A stretch of 64,000 nucleotides of DNA from Dendrolimus kikuchii (taxonomy: Eukaryota; Arthropoda; Insecta; Lepidoptera; Lasiocampidae): the NCBI GenBank assembly GCA_019925095.2, contig CM034398.1:11361001-11425000 (forward strand), in the 5' to 3' direction. The position numbers were made by a program, and so were the translations under genes. Positions 25,021-37,607 of this stretch are shown here, in pieces; position 1 is the stretch's first letter; each line of letters begins with the position of its first letter. A model generated the notes under the pieces. The model saw nothing but the letters and a program-made list of their open reading frames with translations. It was not told the DNA's origin and searched no databases.

Positions 25021-25345
25021 TTCTTTTTCTTCTATTGCATGAGTTCAGCAGGCAGGCCCACCTGATGGTAAGCGGTTACCATCGCCTATGGACAATTGCA
25101 ACATTAAAGTTGCTAGAAATGCGCTACTGCTAATGCCTTAAGGGGGACTAGAACCTGGCCACTAATGACGGGACACAACTCAAGCTTGTTATGGCACCAT
25201 ACTCTAGACCAGGGGTGGTAGCCCTCCAGACGGGTAAATACCCTACCATCTAGCTGTGGGTTGTTTTGTCGGCTCTCACGATAGGCCAGCCGGCCGCAGG
25301 AAATTATGTTCTTTCTCCGTTCCTGCACGGATAGGTTCTAGTCTA
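25020..25345 (+). repeat. Interspersed repeat, near full length (cagacggcccacctgatgg family)
   Basis: The copy runs from gagttcagcaggcaggccca through cctgatggtaagcggttacc and ctagaccaggggtggtagcc to ctgcacggataggttctag. Non-coding; the 39.57-39.85 kb copy is in reverse. Class unknown: a LINE 3' end or a SINE are both possible. Confidence 0.65.
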
Positions 25346-26930
25346 AATAATGATATTATGTAATTGCAAGTAAACAATACATAATAATTATAGATCTATA
25401 TTGTAGATTAGTACATTAATAGCTTATTTTTCTATATACCTACTTCGAATCTTACCCTGCGAAAAATCGCAAAACAACTTTTTGACGAAGGAATACGTAT
25501 AAAGTAATTCTTCGTCAAAATTGTTACATATTATACGCATATATTCCAGTCTCGAGGAAAAAAATAATGCAAAAAATGTAGTTACAAGGATCTGCACCGA
25601 GGTCGACGAAATAAGTCTTTAGTTTATTTTTCAAATAAATTAATAATTAAAATACCAAACGTCTTTAACAACAGGAAAATATTGTTTTGTAAAGGTCGTT
25701 GAACACGAAACGGACCTCACCTTACCAACCTTAATAGCTACGACTAGACCATTAATAATACGCATATTTCTAAATTAAATTTTGATGGTTTAACGAAGCA
25801 GCATAGCTGTCAATTATTAGATTTATTAAAGTTAACCTTCATTATAAAAATCCGACCACTCAAAGGAATGGCCTTTCTAAAAATTAAATAGTGTGCGGTG
25901 GCGCAATTTTAAAGTACTAAGGGCAATTATTATAATTATCTAACTGTTAATACATTAACATCATTATGCATATATGTGAGGGCTATATAACATTGCTTTT
26001 GATGGAATAAAAATATACAATTCTAACACTATAATCTAATCCATCATAATTAGCTAAGAGTTGGAAATATTGATATTACAAAAATCTGATACGATAGGGT
26101 GTTGATTGGAATTCCAACCAGGTACAAAAAAAACCCTTTTTTGCATAGATTAGATATCTGCAATCACATCCGTTCCTTAATTATTGCGAACACTTGAATA
26201 TTTTTATATTAGTGATAAGTAGTTTAAATGATAACAATTACTTACCTTTTGACTTGACTTTATTGCAGTTCACACATAATTTGAAACAGACACGTCTAAC
26301 TTCTCGGTTGCTTAGACTGGTTATGCGTTCAAAAAGTGGCAAAGGCCTATACAACAGTAATATTTTGTCAATACGACCAGTATATTCATGGGGTCATCTA
26401 CCACGTACTGTCCAACAACTATACTCGCATGTCGAATGACAAAATTCACGCTCTTCCGGATATGTCCGTACGTCGTAAGATTACGAGGATAACAAGAAAT
26501 TTTTCAAGCCTGTTTTCGTAGCTCTCAAGAATATAATTCTCTACTAGAAATTGAATAAACGAATACAGCAAAATGTAATATAATTTGATGATCTAACAAA
26601 TGCAATAAATAACTGGATCGTGAAGACAACACGAATTTCTACTGAAATGAGCACGCCCGGTAATAAAGATATATTACGATATATTAGAAGATACTCGTTA
26701 GTGATAAGAACGGACAGAGGGTTACATATTTCAATTTCTTCATCCTTTTGCTGAAATTCAAAGTCGAACGTACATTCGCATAGTAATAAGTTTTTCGCAT
26801 TAATTTTTACACACAATTTTTATATTTTTTGGACAATCCAGATGGTCAGGGCACTTCCTATTTCTTCGTTTTCTTTTCTACTTCCCTTTTTTTTATTTTA
26901 AGGGTTATTACATGTTTGTTCTTTTAGTTT
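25346..26930. other. Non-coding stretch
   Basis: An open frame at 26194-26439 follows a good acceptor (ttgactttattgcag at 26268) but has no identifiable partner exon or family. No gene call is made. Confidence 0.35.
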
Positions 26931-26934
26931 ATTT

Positions 26935-27700
26935 TTTAAACGACTTCAAAAAGGAGGAGGTTCTCAATTCGTCTGTATGTATTCTTTTTGTATGTTCGTT
27001 ACTTGATTTCTCCGTGAAATATGGACCGCTTTTCAAAAATTTTCTTTAAATCGAAAGGGTATATTCTCGAATTGGTCTCATAGTCACCATACCAGGATCT
27101 GATAAATGGATCCAAGGGAAATCAAGAAAATCCTTGAAAATTGTTAACTGACTTCTTTGTTACACGATATCTCCGTCAATCGTGGAGCGATTTTATATAT
27201 TTTTTCTTTATTCGTAAGTGTATACTCCCGAATTGATCCCATGGTCACCAAGTTAGGATCTGATGAGTGGGTGCCAGAAAATTCGAGAGTAACCCTTATT
27301 AAAGAACGCCGAATGCCTTACATTCTTCGGCAAAAAGCTTGTATACGAGTGCCAGTATTAAATTTTCTACAAACACTTAACTTTTTGTATGCATGTTACG
27401 CGATTTCTCCCTCAGTTGTGGGCTGATTTTCAAATTTTTTTTTATTCGAAGGACTATGCTCCCGAAATGGTCTAATTGTCACCAAGTTAGGACTTGATGA
27501 GTGGATGGCAAGAAAATCGAGAGCAACCCTTGGTGACGAACGACTACACCGAAGAGTGAGATATCAACGTTGTATACGCGTGCCAGTAGTATAATTTCTA
27601 TAGGCACTTAATATATTATTTCTAAAGTATTTGCGGAACTAAAAAATAAATAAATATATATAATACAACTTCGAGATGTTGTAGAAAGAAGTCAGTTAAA
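26935..27700. repeat. Repeat of three diverged units of about 210-240 bp
   Basis: It begins ttaaacgacttcaaaaagga and ends near gaaagaagtcagttaaa, an imperfect inverted pair of ends. Inside, three units share the order tctccgtcaat-type, ttattcgtaagtgtatactc-type and ggtcaccaagttaggatctg-type blocks. The same architecture is seen at 57.57-58.2 kb and, more loosely, at 40.0-40.6 kb. Open frames in it are incidental. Confidence 0.6.
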
Positions 27701-28027
27701 TATTTATTTTTTGTTTTTTAATTTGATCTATTTTTTTTTTGTTTAGTTTAAAAATATCTTTATAACGTTATAAATACATTATCTAATACGCTAGTTTTTT
27801 ATACCTTATTATAGTTTAACTATATACTAACTTTAATGTGTATAAATATTTCATATCCTGTACATACCACTTTAGGCAAGAAGTCGTTCCATCAAGCCAC
27901 AGGTCGTCCTTACCTAAACCAAACCACCTTTGCTTAGCTGCTGTCTTCATTCAAAAACTCGTTCATAAGGTCGTTCTGTATATACTAAGGTTTCAAAAAA
28001 TTATACAACTTCGGAGCTGATTTTTCC

Positions 28028-28115
28028 TAAATTAGATTTTTCCTGCCGGAAACGAACCCGGGTTCTCTGCGTTACAGCAAATTAAGTGGGCTAACACTTA
28101 GATTACTATGTAGAC
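28028..28115 (-). repeat. SINE head fragment
   Basis: Minus-strand match to the tRNA-like part of the SINE: gttcgtttccggcagg around the B box and gtgttagcccacttaat around the A box. It is old and truncated. Confidence 0.45.
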
Positions 28116-28280
28116 TACAAAGGGAAGTAACATATGTACAATGTACATAAATAATACAATAATTAAGTGTAGGTCATTGGGGTGGTTACGTCGTACTTAT
28201 AATAATATAATTTTGTTGTTTATTGAAGTCACTTAAACAAACAAGTACTATTTTACAACAATATGATCATTGCTAATATA

Positions 28281-29564
28281 TTAGGTCCTTACATATGAAG
28301 TTGGCGTTTTGTCGAACTGGCCACTTTGATCTCAAATATCTCCTCTTTGGTTAGGAATTCCAATTTCAAATTTATACAGCTATTTACTTATGCTTTTGTA
28401 TTTTGAAAACCGTAATTCATTTGTTTTTTCCTCTATTGGTTTTTTCTTTGCGTCACTCAGTTTACAAAATGGAAAACTTGAAATATCGCATTATTTACGA
28501 GTACGAGTTCCATCGTGGCACCAGTGCTGCCGAAACGGCTCGAAGGATTAATTATGTGTATGGCGGCGGTGTCGCAAAAAAAAAACACAGTGCGTGTTTG
28601 GTTCCAATGTTTTCGTTCTGAAAATGTCGACCTGCAGAACAAGCTCCGTGTACGGCTGGAGACCAAAGTTGATAACGCAGAATTGAAGGCTAATGTGGAT
28701 GCGGATCTATCACAAACCACGTCCGAGATAGCTGCACGCTGCGGCGTTAGTGATAAAACTGTTTTAATCCACTTGAAGCAAATTGGGAAGGCGAAAAAGC
28801 TTGAAAGGTGGGTACCTCATGAATTGAGTGCAGCAAACCGACAAACGCGCGTCGACTGCTGCGTTACATTACTCAACGGGCACAATAATGAAGGGATTTT
28901 AAATCGAATTACCTGTGATGAAAAGTAGATCCTGTACGATAATCGGAAACGCTCATCGCAATAGCTGAACCCTGGCGAAACAGCCAAATCCTGCTCCAAG
29001 CGAAAATTGACTCAAAAAAAATTGCTTGTGAGCGTTTGGTGGACTAGTGCCAGTGTCGTTCACTACAGCTTTCTTAAATCTGGTCAGAAGATTACGGCGG
29101 ATGTCAATTGTCAGCAATTACAAACCATGATGGAAAAGCTAGCTGCTAAACAACCGAGGCTGTCCAATCGCTCTAGGCCACTGCTGCTACAGGACAACGC
29201 TAGACCACACATTGCACAACAGACGGCTACCAAATTAGAGGAGCTTCAATTAGAATGTCTAAGACATCCACCGTACTCCCCGGACCTTGCTCCAACAATT
29301 TACCATTTTTTTCGAAATTTGGATAACTTTTTGCCAGGGAAAAAATTCAAGTCTGATGGGGCAGTCCAAAGCGCCTTCAAAGATTTTATGGATTCCCGTC
29401 CGAATGGTTTTTTTAGTAAAGGCATCAATGAACTACCTATGAGAGGGTAGAAGTGCATAGATAGCAATGGTACATACTTTGATTAAATAAATATATTGTA
29501 TTTAAAAAAAATCGACTTTATGGTCCTCCTTTACAAATCGCCAATTTCATAGGTAAAGACCTAA
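28281..29564 (+). mobile_element. Mariner-family transposon, complete ends, inactive
   Basis: A 1,284-bp element with terminal inverted repeats of about 28 bp (left ttaggtccttacatatgaag; right end is its near reverse complement, cttcatatg-like ttcataggtaaagacctaa). A TA duplication lies on both sides (28279-28280 and 29565-29566). Length, TA target and internal transposase are all standard for mariner. It lies between yellow genes A and B, only 48 bp past the stop codon of B. Confidence 0.92.
28469..29487 (+). pseudogene. Mariner transposase, broken
   Basis: From ATG 28469 the frame gives a family N-terminus (ENLKYRIIYEYEFHRGTSA) and then shifts at a run of ten A near 28575. It continues as TVRVWFQCFRSENVDLQN with helix-turn-helix-like SQTTSEIAARCGVSDKTVLI. 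A TAG at 28926 replaces the Trp usual after CDEK, a second TAG lies near 28962, and a third at about 29448 replaces the Trp before QKCIDSNGTYFD-type ending. Catalytic residues: first Asp in ITCDEK and second in LLLQDNARPH are present. The third (DD34D) Asp is Ile in SPDLAPTIYHFF. The protein could not move the element. Confidence 0.9.
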
Positions 29565-29612
29565 TACTTAATACACTTAAAATATAATTGCTATGAGTAA
29601 ACTGTTAGATAT

Positions 29613-32249
29613 TTATGGCAGCCAGTGTCTTTGGATATTAGATCTAGACGGTGGTAACTTGGTGGCAGGATCACAAATGGTTCCTCGTACAGCTTCTAAT
29701 GCATCAGTATACATTATGCGATAGTTATAATCATCAGGGTCTAAGGGTCCAGCTTGAAACATTGGTAATCTATTTGATATCAGCCATACATTTTGCTGTA
29801 CCTCCTGATCTATTTTTATATCATTTGGAAATATAAGGGTCTCTGTATTAGTTGCTACTTCACCAAGTAACGTTTTACGATAGAGCTTATTGGTATCCCA
29901 ACATCCGATACTATCACGAGACACTAAGCCATAGAACATGACTCCTCTTCTGTCTATAGCAGATGCAGAAGACTGGCCGTAAAGACCTCTGCTCTCTCCT
30001 ACGAGATTAAACTCTATTGAACTGTTGTCAACTCGTAATGGATCACGCAATACAAATGTCGAGACAGCAAACTCTCTGTAACTCGACAAAGAATGAAAGT
30101 ACAACAGGCGCTCGTCGATATTATTTATGGTTGTAAGTGCTAAACCGAAAATACCATCTGCCCATTGAAAATTTAATCCATGGAGTGTAAAATTCGAAGC
30201 CAGTGGGTCAGGATAAAATAGAGGATGAGAGAATCTCCAGAATTTTGCATCACTTTCTCTAAACACTAATAATCCGAATCGCCAGGTGTCAGCCAAATAA
30301 AGGTGCAAGTCCGAACAATCGTCTGTTCTAGTATCAACAATTATATTTGAATACAAAGAGTCTTCTAATACGTATTTTTTAGGTATAGGATATCGTGCTA
30401 GTAGCGTATCTGTGTGAAGATCGAATACTACAATACTTGGCGGACATATCTGTTTCGGAGAGTCTTGCGAGTCGATTTGTCCCGAATCTAGTACCCAGAG
30501 CTTTCCACAAGGATCCGCATTTACACGAAAGACTGATATAAGTCCAGTGCAGTTGCTCCCATCATCTAGAAAAAGATTTATTTTATCTATAGACTACTTA
30601 ATGTAAAATAACGACAAAAGAATTAACAACAGGCCAATTTAGATTTCGTCAAAAACCATTGTATCCCAATTTAATGGCATTATTTTGGCTTTCAATATTA
30701 GATACTATGGACTTTAGGTGCTTCCTAGGATTTGAATCCGAGAAATCAATCGGAACACTCAACATACACAATGGACCAACGACCTGCTCAAAGTTACCGG
30801 TACAAACTAGATAAGGACAGCGTAGGACCGGAACATGTGGTATAAACTTGGGGAGGCTTATGTCCAGCTGTGGACTGTAATTAACTGACTTCGAGTCAAT
30901 TTAAATCACAGCTTGGATAGGCACATTACTGTTATAGATTTAAAACTACTAGCGGTTTCGGCGGACTTTATCCTGCCCTAAAAAAATAAAAATCTAGAAC
31001 CTAATTCAAGCGCCACCTACCGGGTCTAATTGTGAATCCAAACCACCCAGGGACTTACTCAAATACGCATAAAATTTCATCAAAATCATAGAATCCGTTT
31101 CCAGCGCCAATTATATTGTTTAGATTTGAGGGGTTACGTTATTGAAGTTTTAGCAGGGATATCTAACTTTTATATAGCCATTATAAATTAGGGATAACGT
31201 AGCATTCGAACGGTGGAATAATTTTTGAAATCGGTCTAGTAGTTTTTGAGTTTATTCGTTACAAACATACAACAATACAAATCTTTCCTTTTTATCATAT
31301 TTGTTAATTAACTTATAAAATAAAGGTCTAAATACTCACTAAAAGCCCTATGGTAGGTCCAATCTGGGTAGGGCTTGAGAAGTGGCGACGTGACGCCTCC
31401 GTCTCGGGGTACTGTAGCCAATGTAGCCGGCACACCGCGCCGCCAACTTGGAAGGGTTACCCACACACGGGAACCCCATACTTCTAGTCCTAATGGTAAT
31501 ACATTCTCTGGGACATATTTCCTGAAAATTTTAAATAGAATTTTCATCAGTTAATTTCTATGGATAATAAAGGAGACTTTTAAATCTACTCACAAAGCAA
31601 GTTGTAAAACCAAATAGTATTGCATAAGTAGACGGTGAGGCACGATTTATATATGCGTTATACTGGAGTTATAGACCTTTTATTCTTGAAAAATAACTTG
31701 CATGTGAAGTCTCAGACAATTAAGAAGGAACGCAGATTCAACAATAGTCGGACTTATAAATACTAGAGAGATAGACAAAGTACCAAAAAAGGTATTTATT
31801 AAAAAAATGGATAAAAAGCATCAAAGTAAATGTTAATGATCTTAATAATAATCTCGGTTAATTTCTTAATGATTCTATTTTTTAGATAAGTGATTATAGG
31901 TTACTTACTGTCCAGAAGATATTTTGGCTAGAACGTTTTAATTTAAGTTTTAAGTTAAAATTCTATATCGAGAAGTAAGTAACTATAAAATATCACTAAC
32001 TTAGTAGCCAGAGCATGCTGGCGATATCTCGCTGACGGGAATTCGAAGTCCACATGTTTCCACTTGTACAAGGTACTAAAGGGAGGCGTATCGTTGTCAG
32101 TGGGAACTGATTGTGGCGATGCAATACCCATCATGGCCAGCCATAGCGTCAACGCGGCGGGCCGAGGATGATCTGTAATTGCATAAAGTTTGGCAAGTCC
32201 TTATTATTGCATAAATCAACAAACTATTACGGTTATAATTATCGTCCAT
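29613..32249 (-). CDS. Yellow/major royal jelly protein family, gene B
   Basis: Exons 32172-32001, 31521-31340 and 30565-29613 join in exact phase. They carry LGLEVWGSR, PSWRRGVPATL, NCTG, KLWVLDSGQ, ADTWRFGLLVF, ADGIFGLAL, ASAIDRRGVMFYGL and SNRLPMF, a full MRJP/yellow domain. Exon 32172-32001 starts inside a hydrophobic leader (ALTLWLAMMGIASPQS), so a short upstream coding exon is needed. The best candidate is 32249-32231: ATG, six codons and one base, then a gtaata donor. This gives 441 residues, but the tiny exon and its 58-bp intron are inference; initiation at the internal ATGATG is an alternative. The product is presumably secreted. Intron phases match gene A, and the sequence differs clearly, so the duplication is old. 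A mariner lies just past the stop, so the original poly(A) site may be displaced (minus-strand AATAAA at 28224-28219). Confidence 0.88.
30949..31290 (-). mobile_element. Helitron-like element in the last intron of yellow gene B
   Basis: CTAG end at 30949 followed by cggtttcggcggactttatc. It contains a single copy of the unit expanded at 46.1 kb (caagcgccacctaccgggtc) and ends in a gtttattcgttacaaacata-type tail. Confidence 0.5.
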
Positions 32250-32554
32250 TCTCTTAAAATCGTCGGCGAGACTACCAGTGGGAATGTTATGGCATCTTAT
32301 AGTTACTTGCTATGTTTTGTCGTGGTATGCGCATAAAACACGCTTTTTTATCATTTATTTTTTGCTCATTTATTGATAATAGTGGCCAATCAGTGGTCGA
32401 ATTTCAATTGTAATTATTTTTTAAGTTTCAATTCTTTGGTAATAATGTTGCGACTATTTGACCACTGACTATGATTTATGTGTTCGACAGACTATTATTT
32501 GACATTGTCAGTTTATATAGACCTGATATATGTAAATCTTTGTACTGTAGTCTT

Positions 32555-32905
32555 TTTTATTTTTTTACTGTAGGATTTCAGCAGAGAGGCAGACGGCCCC
32601 CTTGATGGAAAGCGGTTACCATCACCTATGGACATTTACAACATCAAAGGTGCTACAAATACGCTGTTGCTCTCTTAAGGAGGACTTGTACCTGGTCACT
32701 AATGCTGGAACACAACTCAAGGTTGTTATGGCGACAGACTTTAGACCAGGGGTCGTAGCCATCCAGTCGGGCGAATGCCCTACCACCTAGCTGTGGTTTG
32801 TTTTGTCACCTCTTACGACAGGCCGCCCGGCCGCAGGAAAATGTATTCTTTCTCCTTTCCTGCACGGATAGGTTTCGCAGGTGTCTCTAGGTTATCTGAA
32901 AGCCT
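32555..32905 (+). repeat. Interspersed repeat, near full length (cagacggcccacctgatgg family)
   Basis: It runs from tttcagcagagaggcagacg to tgcacggataggtttcgcag and contains gaaagcggttaccatcacct and tttagaccaggggtcgtagc. It lies upstream of yellow gene B. An open frame inside is incidental. Confidence 0.65.
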
Positions 32906-34320
32906 TATTATAAATTAGTTTCTGATCACCCGACACTGACAAAATCTACATGCTTTAAAACGAGCCATCGCCAAGCAAGAATAGAATAGAATATTTGTAT
33001 CCCTTTTAAGTATATTGTGCGTCAGAAGGTGCGAGAAATTGGGTATAGGTAAAGTGTATAGAGAACTACAGAAAAATATTTACTTTATAACATGTGTTAA
33101 CAAATAACAAATTAAGTGCGTTCTTTTCTCGATTATTATTTAAACGTCAAAAAGCGAGAAGCTAGAAGATTTAATGACTTGTGGCGCCATCTAGTCATAT
33201 AATTGTATCATTTAGGAATTTTATCATTATGCACATAGAGTACATTGTATAATTTTGCATATGTAGAATTAAACTTTGGAAGCTTTTCATAGTTATGATT
33301 TTACTGGGCTATTGTTGTCTCCAGTATTCTATCTTATTCCATGTTCATATGGGTAGGTATAGCACTGAATGTGAAAGTAAGCTCAATGTATTTTTATTAG
33401 TTTCTATTTCCGAATTGTAATTTTACAAATATGTTATATGTGTTTTCGATAACGGAAATAAATAAGAGATAGTCTTTTCCCGGAAAAAGGGAACTTTTCC
33501 TCAAAACACAGATCCGAAATTTATAGGAGTAAGAAATAAATAAGTACTATAATGACTTGCGAAGCTATACCACCATGGAGTAATTCTCTATGGTTGTTTA
33601 GCTAGCCGATTTAATTACAACTCTAATCGTTTGTAATAAGAGTGATAAATGCAAAGTAATGTTAAGTATGTCGCCTGGTCCTCATTTTTAATTTCTCTTT
33701 CAATAGGTCACGAACTTCTGATTACTTTCATAATTATCAATGGAAGAATTTACCATCAGTATCACATTAATGTTAGTTATTTTATGAGTATAGCCGGCTA
33801 AGTCTAGATAATTATTTACCATTAACGTGGATTTCATGAGGAAACACGATCATTATGTATCTTTTTGTATTAAGAAGTTGGTATAATAGATAAAATATAT
33901 CGCCGGTACCACCGACAAAATACGTAGTGCTATTAATAAGTATCTAGATATTTTTTGCAAATAGATAAAACTTATTATAGAGAGAAAGTTTCTATTGAGC
34001 AATTCCATTTATGTGCGTATAATTTCCTACTTACGTGTTGCTATCACCATCTGCTGCGTAAAGCAATACTCATAAAGCAATACTACTCAACGCTACGAAT
34101 TGGTTTTGAGATTATGTGGTCACAACTAATTTCTTTTAATGAATGACTTAAAATTCACCGGTGTGAATATTAGCATAAATAAGTTTTTATTTATACAGTA
34201 ACTCGTATTCTCATCTATTAAAACTTTTTACGAACAATATAAGTAGGAATTAAAACAATTCGCTTATGAACTTCATGATAATCCAGTGGCTAAGACTTCT
34301 TATTACAAAGGTGTGGAGTC
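32906..34320. other. Non-coding stretch
   Basis: No exon or repeat family recognised. Confidence 0.4.
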
Positions 34321-34327
34321 AAATGAT

Positions 34328-34386
34328 GGTCAAAAAAAATATACACTACTTAAGCACTGCTTAAGTAGTGTATAATTTTTTTGAAC
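34328..34386. repeat. Near-perfect hairpin, 29-bp arms
   Basis: Left arm 34328-34356 and right arm 34358-34386 are inverted repeats with 27 of 29 bases matching and a single-base loop. The core atacactacttaagca is perfect. Its folding would be strong in DNA or RNA. No gene is nearby. Confidence 0.85.
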
Positions 34387-34856
34387 AACTTGTTCAAGCC
34401 TGTGCATATTGTTTTATACCATCTGCTAAATTTGAAGGATACCTGCAAAGTTTACTGATGATTGAATCTCTCCAAACCACGCGCGGCGTATATAACATTC
34501 GTTGTTATAAAATTTATAGAGCTAAGCTCATCAGTGGTATGTTTATGGGTTGATAAATAATATAATTAAAGCATTTCCGATGTACAACAGTTATTATAGT
34601 GATTTTAATACTTGTCGTATTGTATATCAAGTATTAAAATATAGGAAAACAATTTTATTACCAATGAAAAATTAATTGTTTATATAATTGTGTTGTTACG
34701 TTGAAGGTAATACAAACGATATTATTCAATTTAATTAAAAATTATAAAAGTAAGGTATTCTTTATAATAAAAGATTTATCGTGATCAGGATCAGATCATT
34801 ATCATGCGTAATTCAGTAAAATTACAAACTAGCTAGAGTTTAGATTAAGTAACCTT

Positions 34857-35053
34857 ATAAATATTATAAATGTGAAAGTTTGTTTGGATGGATGTTTGTT
34901 GCCTAATATCTCCAGAACGGCTGTGTAGATCTGGACGTATGGCACAGAGATAGATTGTAGTCTGGAATAGCACATAGGCTACTTTTTATCTTAGAAAATG
35001 AACGGTTCCGATGGGACAATATTAATGCGAGTGAAACCGCATACAAAAGCTAG
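34857..35053 (+). mobile_element. Helitron-like element
   Basis: Starts ccttataaatattataaatg and ends accgcatacaaaagctag (CTAG then T). Closely related to the element at 10.73 kb. Confidence 0.6.
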
Positions 35054-36040
35054 TGCTAATATTTTATTCTACAACATCCTTTGTTACTGTTTATTTCTTG
35101 TTGTGACCGTCTTGTAAAGGAATAATATTGATCGTGTGATGGCAAATAATGGATATTACTGTCATCTCCTTGGTGAGATTTCATCGATACTTTTTATCTC
35201 AAGAAATATAGTAGTTAACCCTAGCGAAGCCTAATCGCTCTAAATCACTATATAATTTTCTTTTGAAAATAAATGAATAAAAACAAATCATGTGTTTTTG
35301 ATATTCCTTTCGCTATATTATAAAAGGTGTCCCGTACGTTCACGGCTGATGGCCGCGGTGAGTCTTCAACGCTATTCGAAAAGCGGAACCGATCGTTTTA
35401 CGCGTACAGTCCATTATGATGGTAATGGTTTCTATTCTCTAAATTAAGGCTTTAATGATCAGTGGTGCAGGAAAAAATATTTATAAAACAAATACGTCGT
35501 AGTTTACGTTTTAAATCGAAATGTGCTAAAATTAACCCCGCGGCTTCAGTGATCAATTTCCTAAGTTTTTATTCAAACTAAGTTTCACTGGACAACATTT
35601 ATTGAAGGTCATATATATAATTATAAGTTAAAATTTAAGTCTACTTCCTATTCTGTGTCCAATGCTTCGCAATGTTTTATCACGGTTTAAAGAGAGGAAG
35701 CAGCTAGAAACTGCCCGTTAACACGTCTAGCTAAGAATGATTTTACTTCATATTTGTCTATCTCAGGCTATTTTCATATAAATCCTTTGAAGTATATAAT
35801 TAAAGCCATGGTATATCACAGATGCTGCACGCGGCGTCTGGCATCAATTGACGTCGGACGCCACTTTCGGCGTCGGATTGACTTTATACCGATTGTCACT
35901 TTAGTAAATTCTAAACGCGCGTCAGTATTTCTCGTACACTCTATAAGATTAATTTCCTTCGCCCCTTTCCTACTTGCTGCCGTAACAGTGGACAATATAA
36001 ACTAGGCGTTATATACAGTACAATATGTTATCCCGTTTTG
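35054..36040. other. Non-coding stretch
   Basis: Nothing recognised; an 83-codon open frame at 35754 has no family or splice support. Confidence 0.35.
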
Positions 36041-36380
36041 AAACGTACTAGCGTATAAGTGACAGAGCCCCAAAAGAGTTAAGTATCTGGATGAGGCAGC
36101 TGAGTTCCCCATTTTGAGGCCGCCTGACGCTTAGCTCCCTGTGGTAACGCAGTAAGATGCCGAGGTTCCTTCGCCGGAAATAGACAAGGCCATCTCGGCC
36201 GGCACCTGCCAGACCTACGCAGAGTAGGCAATGGTCATTTTCCGCGATCCTAGTTGTATGCGAATAAAAGGAACACAAGGAGTTTTAGTGGCTGTTCCGG
36301 CAATTTCAACCTTCACCAGGTTAGAAAAAGGCCGGTCAGATTAACACGCTCTTACCGGGGTCCCTACACGGTGACATGCC
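36041..36380. repeat. GC-richer unclassified block
   Basis: The base composition rises sharply relative to both flanks (for example gccaaggccatctcggccgg-like and ccggcacctgccagacctac near 36200). This looks like a fragment of a mobile element 3' region, but no motif identifies it. A 76-codon minus-strand frame covers most of it and may be chance. Confidence 0.3.
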
Positions 36381-37224
36381 TGCAATCGGATTTCTGCTAA
36401 TTAAAGAAGTAGGTACCTCTTTGGTCCACATACAATAATTTACTTTATTAAATGAATAGGTATTATAATAGAATAGTTAGCCGTCACTGACATGTAGTGT
36501 AATTATTTTACCGTAATTAAAGCAATCAAAAAGTATTATGAAACCATCATGTATTTCAATTCAAGTGTAAAGTGGAAAAAGAGAAAACAGAAACTTTATT
36601 AAAAGAGATAGCGACTTATAGTTTTCAACAACTAATTATTCCTCTCAATATGCCTGCGCATTAGACCAATTTTAATAGTGCCCGACAGAGACAGTGTATG
36701 GATCATGTAAGTGGAGCAGAGGTAAGAATGTATATCAAGCTACACTCTGCTATTTCCGCTTGGGAATAAAGTCCAGTTTAGATTACATATTAGAAACCAA
36801 CCTACACTTATAGGCGCAAACGAAAACTGCCAATTGGAATTAAAAGTTGTGTAAAACTGTACATACATTATTTAAAGATTATTAAAAAATACCGCGGTTT
36901 GAGAATTTGTATGTGTACTTCCGTGTGACGTCATGCATGAAATCATTGATTATCGAATACTATCGCATTAACGTCGCTAACATTAGACAACATAACATGA
37001 CGTATTATATCGTCCGCTCACCTTAAAAGGGAAGCCCCGAACCAAGTAAAAGGACATTTCCAGGCTGATATAGACTAGAAAACAGATATCGTTTTAGAAA
37101 CCAATAGGTATCGACATTACGCAAGGTACCTTTAAGCTTCTTTCAAGGATTATTTGAAAAAAAAAAAAATATACATTTCTCGCAAAGATTTAATATTATA
37201 CAGCGTCTGGATTTTATAATATCA

Positions 37225-37607
37225 CTAGGACTTGCCCGCGACTTTGTCTACGCTTTAATTGAAATTTATTTGAAAAATAATGTAAGCTATCGTTTTAATG
37301 AAAACTGTGTCGGATTAAGCTAAGTTTTACGCACCAGAAAAACTACAAAACACTCTTAGGAAAATTCCTGTGGAATTCCCGGGATAAAAAGTAGCGCAGA
37401 GTCTAAGAACTAGCAGTCGACCAGCGAATACCGGATCGAAATTAGCTCAATAGTTTTTACGTGAATCCAAAACAAATATTAGACAAGAAATCTAAAAAAT
37501 ATTGCATCTTGTTCTTCATCGTTTATATAGTCTGTTTCAGTTGGTGTTTTTTCAAATAGCTTGAATGTACAGATACGGCATGTTTAGAATTTTTTAATAT
37601 TATAGTT
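37225..37607 (-). mobile_element. Helitron-like element, cccgcgacttcgtc family
   Basis: CTAG end at 37225, then gacttgcccgcgactttgtc. The middle region is partly deleted. The terminal tttttaatattatag is preserved at 37590-37605. Confidence 0.6.

Noticed and set aside
26194..26521. Two overlapping open frames after a good acceptor
   Set aside because: No matching partner exon, no family similarity, and the two frames compete; support is too thin for a gene.
29007..29450. 147-codon open frame as an independent gene
   Set aside because: It is the C-terminal half of the mariner transposase after in-frame stops.
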